Part shown: piece after piece, positions 43,801-53,600 of the stretch | Position numbering within the stretch: position 1 is the stretch's first letter | How the letters are laid out: every line of letters begins with the position of its first letter | NCBI GenBank assembly: GCA_964036195.1 | Contig: OZ038459.1 | Span: forward strand, 16,799,206-16,863,205 | DNA length: 64,000 bases | Reading direction: 5' to 3' | Source of the DNA: Sphaerolaimus hirsutus | Taxonomy: Eukaryota; Nematoda; Chromadorea; Monhysterida; Sphaerolaimidae | Position numbers and translations under genes: made by a program | The notes under the pieces: model-generated | Databases searched by the model: none | Seen by the model: the letters and a program-made list of their open reading frames with translations, nothing else | What the model was told of the DNA's origin: nothing

Positions 43801-46800
43801 ATGTAAAGGCGCCATGCCCATGGCGCTCTTGGTGCTTGGCGCTATTTTCTGCTGTGCGATTACCCCACACATTCTGCAGTGTAATGGCCATTACAAAATT
43901 TTAGCTACTATCCCCAATCCTATTTTTGCAAGAATGTATTCTATGAAATATAAATTGTCATTTGATTTGACACTCACTGTATCTGTGATGTAACACTTTG
44001 AAAAACCTTGCCAGAATCTGAAAAAATGGGCAGCTTCCAATAGAATCTAAAAAAGTATCTAAAAAAGTTGACGAAAAAAGTAGAAGGGTGCCTTTCTATT
44101 ACACAAAATATGGTACTACTTTCTAGCTATTTTTGACCTATTTAAATTATTTTTAACCTTTTCTTAGTGACTTTCTCCTTTTTATGTCTTCTTTATACTG
44201 AAAAATCCCATTTATATTGAGCCCCATAAGCTTATGATTTCATACCTGGTGTTTCCTACAGTACATTTTGTTGTTGTTCCATAATTCAGTCAATTATTAC
44301 CCGATACCCGATTATTTTATTACCCGGAACCGATATTTTGGACATTTTAGAACCGAAAGAATCGAACCGGAATGAGAACCGGAACCGAAAATTTTGAGGA
44401 ACCGAGAACCGATTTTTGAACCGTAACCACCTTTTACTTCACAAAAACTTACCCAAACTTTAATCCCATTAAAAAACACAGGTACCTCGAATTAGTGCGC
44501 CGCTTACAAACTGAATATCAAATGGAACCAGCAGGGAGCCAGGGTGTGTGGTCCTTGGACGACCACCATTTTATACCTTTCATTTGGGGCAGTGCGCAGC
44601 TTATTCGTGAGTTTTTTAATTGAAAATTTGGGGGCTAGCGAAGCTATTGTAGCTTGAGTGTCGACGGTGTGCTAAATACAAATAATTTTGTTAATCTTGA
44701 TGCAATGGGAGTTGCGACTTAAGTTACAAAAATATTGTGTGCTGAACGAAATTTAATACGGTTCAAATACATTTAATTATTTGCTTCGGTTTTTATATTT
44801 ACTTTTGCAAAATATGTATTTATGCACAATGTGATTTTCAGCGCATTTGTTTTGCACATTTTCTTCTGTAGATAATACCGTATTTGCTCGAATTTTTCCC
44901 ATGGGAATTATTTTTCTTTTTTGAGGGGGAACTATTCAAGGGTGGGGGAATTATGGTTTGGTCAAAAATTTGAGGCAAGTTTCTATATACTCATTTCACA
45001 AAATGTGCTTCATAACGCGATAATGCTTGAGGGTAATTATTCAAGGGGGTTATTTTCGTCACCTCTTACAGAGGGAATTATTCAAGCAAATACGGTGTGT
45101 ATAGATATAGGACCTGTCTGTGATGTGGTAGGTGGAGTAAACCTTCGTTCTTTTCTGCAGAGGACAACTCATTGTTACCGCGGCACATGCTCGATTTGGA
45201 TGCGGTCAAGCGCTGCGCCGATGAAAATTTATTTTTCTCTTGCATCCGGCACATAAATGAGGTCAGTACTCAGTAGTATTGGTGCATGTGCTGTGCCATA
45301 AGTAGACAAGTGACATTCAAGTTATTCCTTCTGATTTCGGCAGGGGTCATTCCTATGGAATGAACTTGATTGACTCTTATTTTTTTCTAAAATGGACAAA
45401 ACTTATTATGTCAATGTCAGAAGCAAAATGTCAAAGCCACGCCAGACTCGATTTATCTGCGCTTCCCTTGCTTTAACGCGCTTTTCAAACCTCTCCAATT
45501 GTCCTCCACTTGTTTTCACCTAATTAAAACGATGACGTTTAAAAATCGTTTTTTTTTCTGCACTGTACTGGATATTGCGCAGAGTCTGTGCATCCAGATA
45601 AAAAAATGACAAAATTAAAACAACCCATGTAGTATTTATGTGATCGCAGGTAAAAACTGGCCCCTTCGCTGAACACTCAAATCAGTTGTGGAACATAAGC
45701 GGCGTGCCATCGTGGAACAAAGTGAATCAGGGCTTGTTCAAAATGTACCACGGAGAGGTGAGTTTTTTCGTTGGTGCCTTGCACGTACCGTATTACCTTC
45801 AATTGTAGGCATACGCTCAAATAAGAGACAACTCTGTTAGGTCTGTTTTTGTTACATTCCTGTCTGATAAAATGAATTGAGTGTTCACTGTTGTTTCAAT
45901 GTTTGCGAAATCTGGGAAACAATAGTGTGCATTCCACGAAATAAGAGGTACCCTCTAGTTGTAGATGCTAAAAAGTGACAAAATTGATACCCACGAACAC
46001 GATTAGGGTTGGGAATTTTAAAAAATTTGGGTTCAGGTATCGGGTCCAAAAATTTCATCGGGTTCGGTTCCAAAAATGTGCTGTTTCGGATTCGGGTCGG
46101 GTCGGGTCGCGTTCTTAACTCTACCTATGTTTGGAGCTATTACGGTATTTAGCTTATGTGGGCTGTGCAGAAGTTAATTATTGTGGGCTATGTTAACGTT
46201 CAGTAAATGATTGCCATGTTTGATTCGCGTTTGATACACTTTTGCGTTGCGGTGGAAAGGGAATGATCCAGACATTGGCAAGAAAATTCTCGTTCTGCGG
46301 CCAGTCCCGCAAGTTTACAAGTGCTTTACTCTTGACTCTCCACTTGACTCTTTACCTTGCTCTCGACTTTTAACTTGACTCTTGATTTTGTCACTCACGG
46401 AACCGGCAAGTGACAAAGTCAAGAGTCAAGTCGAAGGTCAAAAGTAAAGCACTTGTCAACTTGCTGGACTGGCCCCCGGTAGGGTTGGGAATTTCAAAAT
46501 GTTCGGTTCCGGTTCTCGGTTCCAAAAGATTTCGGTTCGGGTATCGGTTCTCGGTTCCTGAAAATTTTCGGTCCCGGTTCTCGGTTCGGTTTCTTAAACT
46601 CGGTTCCGGTTCGGTTCTTTCGGTTCTAAAATGATCAAAATTTCAGTTCCGGGTGATAAAATAACCGGGTATCGGGTAATAATCGGCTGAACAACAGAAA
46701 AACAATATACCCAAGTTTACACGTGTAAGTACATTGGTTAGATATTTCATACTGCAGGAGCATATCACAGCTTATTTATTTATGGTAGAATGCAGAAATC

Positions 46801-47926
46801 AGAGTTATGTATTTAAAGTAAATGTATTTATGTAGTATGCGAGTGAGTACGCGTATTATTTTGAGTACAAACATAAATAACTTTTGCCAACTATGGTTAC
46901 AATTGCCACAAAACCAATGAAAACTACTACCAGTGATAATGTGTATACTGCAGCGACATTACACCTTACAATGAAATCTACCATATCCCATCTGAATAAA
47001 CGAACATACATAAAAAATTTCATTATATTTATCAAAGCAATTTGATAAATATGATGGAATTTTTTCATGTTTGTTCTTTTATTCAGGTGGGATATGGTAG
47101 ATTTGATTGTAAGGTGTAATGTCGCTGGAGTATATGTGAAATTACACGCTCCCGCGCAATCATTTTGAAAACATATGAATTTTGCAATTCTCAACACGCA
47201 CCAAGATGTTCAGCTGCTGTTTAAAGGCTTAGATGTAGGTGTTGAAAAAACGCTGTTAAAAAACTTTAAGATTCCTAGAAAATTTCGGTTCTTTCAGGTA
47301 TTTATTTCGGTTCCGGGTATAAGTGCCGGTTCTCGGTTCCGGTTCGGTTCTCAAGCTCGGTTCCGGTTCTCGGTTCTCGGTTCCAAAATAGTGCTCGGTT
47401 CTCGGTTCGGGTCGGTTCGGTTCCCCAACCCTAGCCCCCGGTAGGAGATCGAATACGAATATTGTACTTTGGTAATCGTAATAGAATTTTCAAATTACTG
47501 TATATCCTTGAATAAGACCCCGGGAGAGTTATTATTTCGTCAGAAGTATTCGAGGGGGAGTAAGTGTTTCCTCAGAAAACATGGACTTAGTTCATCGTAT
47601 GAATGCATTCCGTCAATTCATGTAATCGAGGTATTTACGGTTCAACTACTACAAAAATGTGTGTACACTGCGTGCGCGTAATGTATCTGCTGTCGCTGCC
47701 AATGTCGATCGTTTTTAAAATTATTCAGCGTCTTTTTCATTCAGAGGGGGGTTATTCAAAATAGGGGGTTATTTCGAGTAGGGTCTTATTCGATGATATA
47801 CGATATGTAAATTTATGATTGAGTAACTTTTTAACTGACTCCAGCCATGTTTTCCCATCGCAGGTAATGTCAAAGTTTCCGGTGGTGCAACATTTCGTGT
47901 TTGGCAGCTTACTGCCATTTGAGTAG
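37865..47926 (+). CDS. PTPA: Serine/threonine-protein phosphatase 2A activator (PTPA), seven exons
   Basis: PP2A activator, an ATP-dependent chaperone/prolyl isomerase that remodels the PP2A catalytic subunit in cytosol and nucleus. Exons: 37865-38032, 38356-38571, 43029-43252, 44482-44606, 45161-45261, 45650-45757, 47864-47926; all phases join for 334 residues (human about 323-358). Family signatures, in order: '[12 protein letters not shown]', '[12 protein letters not shown]', '[20 protein letters not shown]' with 'FLCCLYRL', '[20 protein letters not shown]' with '[10 protein letters not shown]', '[11 protein letters not shown]', '[20 protein letters not shown]' and '[15 protein letters not shown]', and the C-terminus '[16 protein letters not shown]'. 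The start has a Pro-rich leader before the first helix. Intron 2 (4.5 kb) and intron 6 (2.1 kb) are filled with transposons, and the exon 2 donor lies inside a transposon target duplication. No missing conserved segment is evident. Confidence 0.97.
38565..38580 (+). promoter_or_regulatory. PTPA exon 2 splice donor formed by a transposon junction
   Basis: Exon 2 ends ...GTGATGCAG and is followed by GTAGGG. The G comes from the 8-bp target duplication GATGCAGG and TAGGG is the first five bases of the inserted element. The second duplication at 39274-39281 carries the presumably ancestral site, CAG|GTATAC. Confidence 0.8.
38573..39273. mobile_element. hAT-like MITE with AAACGTTTTTT repeats at a PTPA splice site
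   Basis: The ends TAGGGTTGGCC and TCCAACCCTA are flanked by the exact duplication GATGCAGG (38565-38572 and 39274-39281). It is near-identical in core to 7837-8516, which suggests recent movement of both. Confidence 0.93.
39539..39969. mobile_element. hAT-like MITE with CAGGGACGTATCCAGG ends in PTPA intron 2
   Basis: The ends CAGGGACGTATCCAGG and CCTGGATACGGCCCTG are flanked by the exact duplication TATGCCGT (39531-39538 and 39970-39977). The interior has G/C runs and a few GGCGCC words. The following 39975-40330 is a degraded CCGTATTT-family repeat. Confidence 0.9.
41861..42307. mobile_element. MITE with GGCCGTAAAGTAAA repeats
   Basis: Inverted arms 'gtaaacccggccgtaaagta' and 'tactttacggccgggtttac' are flanked by GTGTATTC (41853-41860 and 42308-42315). 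The outermost bases (GGCGAG) do not fit the hAT consensus as well as the others do. It contains 41916-42233. Confidence 0.75.
41916..42233. mobile_element. Innermost hAT-like MITE with ACGTTTACTCG repeats
   Basis: The ends CATAGTTGTTAGAAC and TTTTAACAACACTG are flanked by the exact duplication CCGTAATG (41908-41915 and 42234-42241). Related sequence occurs at 7360-7540, 30140-30240, 31440-31690, 48680-48940 and 49200-49360. Confidence 0.85.
43410..44430. repeat. Degraded GAACCG-family element in PTPA intron 3
   Basis: 'ctagggttgagaccccgaac' at the left and 'gaaccgagaaccgatttttg' at the right resemble 6802-8840. The right terminus and the target duplication are no longer recognisable. A single GGCGCC patch lies at about 43810-43850. 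Confidence 0.65.
44877..45096. repeat. CCGTATTTGCTCGAA-type palindromic repeat in PTPA intron 4
   Basis: 'taccgtatttgctcgaattt' to 'attattcaagcaaatacggt'. It lies 64 bp before exon 5. Confidence 0.75.
46014..46120. repeat. Solo end of a TAGGGTTGGGAA element in PTPA intron 6
   Basis: 'ttagggttgggaattttaaa' is followed by 'ggttcaggtatcgggtcc' and 'cgggtcgggtcgg' words. No matching right end was found. Confidence 0.5.
46299..46475. repeat. 177-bp palindromic repeat in PTPA intron 6
   Basis: 'ggccagtcccgcaagtttac' pairs with 'caacttgctggactggcc', with 'gagtcaagt'/'acttgactc' words inside. The neighbouring hAT-like element inserted immediately at its right edge. Confidence 0.75.
46481..47433. 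mobile_element. Intact hAT-like element of the GAACCG family (inverse orientation) in PTPA intron 6
   Basis: The ends TAGGGTTGGGAA and TTCCCCAACCCTA are flanked by the exact duplication GCCCCCGG (46473-46480 and 47434-47441). 'cggttctcggttcc' arrays and the central hairpin at about 46953-47124 match 6802-8840, without that copy's nested insertions. Confidence 0.93.
47499..47805. repeat. Degraded CCGTATTT-type palindrome in PTPA intron 6
   Basis: 'actgtatatccttgaataag' to 'cttattcgatgatatacgat'. It lies just upstream of the last PTPA exon. Confidence 0.55.
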
Positions 47927-48128
47927 TGATTCCCAAAAAAAACTGTAATATATTGTGCTTATTTGCTAATACATACGAGGTCGGTTTGAATATTTTTCAT
48001 TTTTTCGCTTCGAAATACCTATTTTCTCAAAGAAATTTTTTTCGAGTGACATGAATAAATATTCTGTGAAACAAATATACAGGTGAAACGAGCGATAAAC
48101 GGCTTGAGTAAAAAAATCTGATCGTCCA

Positions 48129-49567
48129 TTAGCAGTGCAATTCTTTCGCACACTTGAAATGGCATCGGATCGGGTTGGCGCCTCGCCAATAACGCAGACA
48201 TCGCCTGTAAATCGAGCATTCGATCCATTATTTTCATCTTTTCGAAAAAATTAGAAAAAAACTATCCAAAAAATCGCGACCATTCAGATTGCTAACTTAT
48301 GTCTAACCTGCCGCAGCGCCAGTATTCTTCATAGTCACAACCTTCCCTCATGTTCTGCTGCTCCGCCTGAGTGTGGTGCAGCTCGATAATCAATGGACGC
48401 TTTGTAAACTATTTACCGCACTATGTAAATTCGAAATGCTCCCCTAGAAATGCACCCACCCTCTAAAAAACCTCGCCGTCAAAATACCCCCCCCCGCAAA
48501 ACGTACACTCCGTAAAAATGAACCCACTGGGGGTATTTCGAGGAAATACCGTACGTATAAACTATTGGCATAAACTATTGCGTACATTGACCACCTTCCA
48601 TTCAACTGCTTTAAGTTCTATCCATTACGGTATTTTTCGGTTGTTTAGACTACCTACTGTACTTGTCTGCTGCAGCGTACCTAGTTCTTAAAACGCATTT
48701 ACGTTTACTCGAAAAATACGCATACTTGAGTAGTGAGTAAATACGGTTACGTTTCCTCCAAAAATACCTTTAGGTACGCGTACAGTATCTCTGCGAAAGT
48801 ACGCGAGTACATAAAACGTAAAACGAAAAATTTACCTAATGATGTGCATGAAATATAACCAAAAACGACTCGATAGGGAAAGTGACTTATTTTACTTTTA
48901 CTCACTTTTATGTTTTCCTTGGTATTTATACTCGGCGGATCGCATGCTGTGCATATTTCTGAAGGAAACACCATCATGACGTCATCATTAAAAAAATAAA
49001 AAAAATTCCAGAAAAAAAGAAAAACATGCCGGGAAACAACATTCCTCGTTTGTACGCGACCCCGCCTTTTTCTTTTTTGAAATATTTTTCTTTTGTGAAA
49101 GTGCATACATAAGTTTCCAGCTCGCGCGTTAGCAAACAAGACATAAATAATTTTGGGCGCATACTTTGCGGTCCGCCGAGTATACAAACTAAAAAATACT
49201 CAACCCTAAGCAAAAATGTGGGCATTTACGTTTACTCACCGTTTACGCAGTGTAAAAGTAGAAAAATTACTTTACGTTTTCTGTACTCAGGGGTGAGTAA
49301 AAAAATACTTTACATTTATCTTTACTTGAACAAAATACAGTCAATTTAAACAACTCTGTGCCTCAGGCCTACCTTCTCAGTATCTGTGCAGTTCTGCACA
49401 ACACACTGATAACTCTGCTTGCACGCGTCCACACACTCCTCATGCAACTTCTCGTCGCTAGTTTGCATCGGTTTTGTGTCCGAGTAGGTGGTCGATTTTG
49501 CCAGCGCCACTGAAATCACGAACAAGTATGGCAGCGTTTGTGTCCATAGAAGGGTTTGGGTGGGCAT
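48129..49567 (-). CDS. Small secreted ten-cysteine protein, three exons, family unknown
   Basis: Minus-strand exons 49567-49373, 48366-48308 and 48204-48129 join in phases 0 and 2 for 109 residues. A signal peptide (MPTQTLLWTQTLPYLFVISV, cleavage probably after the following ALA) precedes a Thr/Ser-rich linker. A first Cys block follows (C-x3-C-x5-C-x4-C in 'ECVDACKQSYQCVVQNC'), then an acidic hinge, then a second block: C-x7-C-x3-C-x11-C-x3-C-x5-C, ending 'CHFKCAKELHC' and stop. Ten cysteines suggest five disulfides, so an extracellular or granule peptide such as a hormone-like, antimicrobial or protease-inhibitor-like factor; none is demonstrated. No known family recognised. It converges with PTPA, the stops being about 200 bp apart. 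A CCGTATTT repeat and other MITE sequence fill intron 1. Confidence 0.8.
48408..48553. repeat. CCGTATTT-family palindrome in intron 1 of the ten-cysteine gene
   Basis: C-rich 'cgaaatgctcccctagaaat' leads to 'gtatttcgaggaaatac'; the left terminus is eroded. Bases 48680-49360 hold words of the ACGTTTACTCG family, plus an inverted pair 'tatactcggcgga' (48929) and 'tccgccgagtata' (49172) that may bound another MITE. Confidence 0.6.
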
Positions 49568-49775
49568 CTCGTGTTGCTATTGTTATTTAAATGAATATAA
49601 TCTGTGTTAATTTTGAGTGTGTTACCGTGACACATTTTAACAGCAACACCAGTCAGCAGGTAAAAATTGGCTCACTTTTTGGGCATACACTTAGATGTTT
49701 ACGCTTGAGCACAAGCTGGAAAAAATTTATAGATAGTGTTGCCCCAATTATCAAAAGACGCAGAAAGAATGGCTT

Positions 49776-50665
49776 TTGAAAAAAAAGAAAAAAAGACCGG
49801 AAAAAATCTTCCGGTCAAAGACGACAAGGAGGCTGTTTTCAGCTTCTCGGCACGCGGTTCGTTCGTTTTTAGGAAGGGCAGATGAGTTTTCTGCCCTTCG
49901 GTCGCTCTCGTTACCCAGCGAGGTACGAGAAACGACCAAAATCAACAAAGTAGTCGATTTGGTCTTTTTGGCCAGATGTCAAAAGTTGGCGTCAATAATT
50001 CTGAACCCAAAATTGGGTCTTAATCTACAAATTCTTGATCTATCAATCTATAATGTGTCTGAGTTTGACACAATATGTCTGTGCTCTTGGCAAAGTGCTG
50101 AGGTGCTGATCTCTGTCAAAATGACAGTTGTATACATATGTATACTGACAAAAAATCGGACCTTGGCAACTTGCCAAAATTACCGAAAATTGTTTCTATC
50201 ACTACTTCATGGCAGTTTAGTGCCAGATTTATCACTGGGCATTATTCCTATCAATATATATTACCTCTATCTATCACAAAATCTAATAAAATTGACAAAG
50301 TTCGTAAAATTGTACAAGCTGATTATAATTTTTGAATTTACGCTGAAATATGGATTTGCTTTGTTCAATACATTCAATACAGGGAGTTATTCAACCTCTT
50401 ATCAACTGATTAACAGAACGCGCTTGTGTGACATGACTTGGGCCCAATGTAAAATGTTCTTGGCACCAGCAATGTCCCAAAAGTGTATCTCTGACACAAA
50501 GAAATGCCAATTAGTATGGCTTGAACGATATGACTTTTCGATATTGATATTCAATATTCCATATTTTTTCAAAATTTTCGATATCAATATTTGATATTCA
50601 ATATTAAAAAATGGTCGATATCCGATATTCGATATTTGATACGATATATCGTTTGAACCCTACCC
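49776..50665. other. Region between the ten-cysteine gene and the LINE; one unrecognised open stretch and a GATATC repeat
   Basis: A 272-codon plus-strand open frame (49776-50594) begins Lys/Arg-rich and becomes hydrophobic. Its end runs into GATATC-family repeat sequence (50518-50662), so at least the C-terminus is artefactual. I do not accept it as a gene. The 50518-50662 repeat is a solo right end of the 40825 family ('atatcgtttgaaccctac'). Confidence 0.35.
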
Positions 50666-53600
50666 ATCAGTGAATGGTGATATTGATAGTACCTACTCAA
50701 CTATATTGATATGTAAAATTTGTAATAATTACAATTGTGTGCACAGGTTCGATTGGCTGTCACATTTTACATTTTTTCTAATCAAATTTGCTAACATAAT
50801 GAACAAGATGGGGTCTGAAGAAAAACAGAATACATACTTGGACCTGCGCGCCAGGGACATGTGCGATATTTGATTTTATGCATTTTTTATCATTTGTATA
50901 CATTTCCTAGCCAAACTTTTTATCCAAAGCATGTCGCATTTGTATTTGTGTATATTGAGACACTTGACTATTTTATCTGCAAATCTATGTCGTGCTTTAT
51001 CCCATGTGATTTTCATTTGAATATCAATAATTTATTCATATCAAATGATGGGTTTCTAAGTATCAAAAAAGTTACACCTGCCCTGACAGATGATGTACAT
51101 CTCAGTGAAACCAACATGTACTCACATTTCGATACTTACAAACTCATATCGAATTCTGAGGATACATTTGTATTCACATGCAATAAAACTGCATCGCCAA
51201 AAAGAAGCCTGAAGGGTAACATTGCCAATACAAGAACTACTGCATTCAAGCTACTAGATGACATTCTAATGGCACTTCTGACCCTATTGTTAAATATTCT
51301 GCATTTTTTTGATGGACGGTGTTTAGGTAGAACACTGAGCACCTCAAACCATTTATTTGTATTGTTCATTCTCATGGCATTTTTCACTCCGGCTAGTGTG
51401 GGAGTCACCAACACTGGCTCTGCGAGTGTAGTGAGTACTTTCTTGGTACTCTCCCTCTTGTATCAAAATGTGAGATGCTTTGCAATCAATCAGTGTGTTT
51501 ACTGGATACTATTTTAAAAACTGGAGCAGATATACTATGTTTTACAGAAACTCAGTATGAAAATGTGCCGAGTGTGCTCGTGTGGGGGGGATACAACACA
51601 CTCCACACATACAAATCCAATAAAGGGACTGGGGGTATCTGCACATATATTAGAAAAGGTATACAATATTCACAAAACAAAATTGCAAAGGGTTTGGAAC
51701 ACAACATCATGAGCATTAAGATAACAGATCACCCAGCATTCGAAAATAGGAGACCCATTGACATGCAGTCAAAACCTATGCATAGTCAATTACTGCATCG
51801 CAAATCTTACAATTCAAACAGCTCAACCAATTCAAACAACTTAAACATACTTGTTGTTTACATGGAAAACAATACTAAAAGCCGAAAATCAGCTGCAATC
51901 AATAAGCTCAACCAGGATATATTGCTTGAGCTAGAGAACATGGTGAGGAAGAACAGAAGCAGTGGAGAGAATACACTTATAGTACGAGATTTCAATGGGC
52001 ATATTGGATTTGATGCTCTTGGGATTGAACATAACAATGACATCATAAATGCAAATGGTGTTATGATCAGGAAGTTTCTAGCATCGGCTAGTCTCTCCAT
52101 CCTGAACAGAGAAATGACAGGGCTATAGACATACAGCAGGAAAAATGCTAAATCAATCATTGATCTCCATGCACCAGGGGAAAATTAATGAGTGTGGCGA
52201 CCTAAGCAGTATACACTCTGATCATAATGCAATGTTGATTGACTTGGAACACACAGTTATGGTCACATACGACATGAAGAAACAACTTTGTCCCAAAACT
52301 GATGCAGAAGAGATATCATTCCAAAAAAAAATTCAAAAAAGAGGGGTACTGGCTATGACTCACTAATTGGGGCGATACAGGCTGCTTCAGAGCAACACAT
52401 CACTGATGCTAAACCAATCAGGGTGCCCTCAGGAATAAAAAACAATGTAAGACAATAGCAAAACTGAGAAGGAAGCTGAAAAGAAAAACCGCTGTATCCA
52501 ACACAGGGATCACTCACGATGATTCACTTAAGGACACAAAAACTTATAATGACCTAAAATGGGAAAGAAAAACACTGAAACATATGAAAATAAAATTATG
52601 TAGGAAACAGAAAGAAAAATACATTAAAAGGTTGGCAGTTCAATCTAAAGCTCATACAATGAATGACATATTCAAAAGGGTTAATCTAATCAGACAGGAT
52701 GGCAAATCCATCATACACACAATCTATGACCACACCGGTACACAGATCACAAGCAAAGATGGGATGAACAAAGAAATGAAGACAGCATGGGGGGTAGTTA
52801 TGAAAAACAACCCAGGGGCAGATCTCGGTGAAGTTGGATCTGTTCAAGCAGTACAAAGTAAACCAAAAGAGCTACAAAAATTAAAATCTCCAATCACTAC
52901 AATTGAGATAGAAAAAGCTATAATATTAGAAAAAAAAACAATAAATTGGCTGGGACAACCGGAGTATATCATGAACACTTGAAACTATTGGAGGATGAGC
53001 ATCAAGAGGTGCTTAGAAAAACGTTCAATACATGGTTTGCTGGAGGTATACTCCCAGAACCGGTATGCATATGCAAGATGATAAATACTACTACACAAAA
53101 AGGGAGATAAGGGAAATTTACTGAATTATCGTACCCTAGGCCTGTCATGCAATATTAATAAGGTCTACATGTCAGTGCTCAACAGACACTTGATAAGATG
53201 GTTGGAAGATACAAATGCCCTTACTGAAATGCAGGGGGGGTTTAGACCAGGCAGAAGAAAACTAGATAACATACAAATATTGAAAACATGCTATAACTAG
53301 GGTTGGAAAAAAATCGATTTTTTTTAACGACCCCGATTTTTTTTAAAAAAAATCGATTTTTTAAAAAAAAAATCGATTTTTTTAAATAAAAATCGCTGGG
53401 GTCAAAATTAGCCCCATTTCTGCCTAAAATCGCCTCTGGGGGTAATAAAAGCCATATAAATAGGTAAGGAGTGCACACTTATGTTTTCTGTGCTAATATA
53501 AGTATTGTAGAGCTTCGGAAAAGCGTGAAAGTCAGTTATTTTTAAGTGTAAAAGTGATTAAATTGGTATATTTGTGACGTGAATCACATTTCATCAACAA

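Noticed and set aside
49776-50594. 272-codon plus-strand open frame
   Set aside because: No recognised domain, and its end is GATATC repeat sequence. Length alone in A/T-rich DNA is not enough.
50861-51517. 218-codon frame treated as an independent gene
   Set aside because: It leads directly into the LINE endonuclease ('LSLLYQNVR'), so it is retroelement sequence and mostly out of the original frame.
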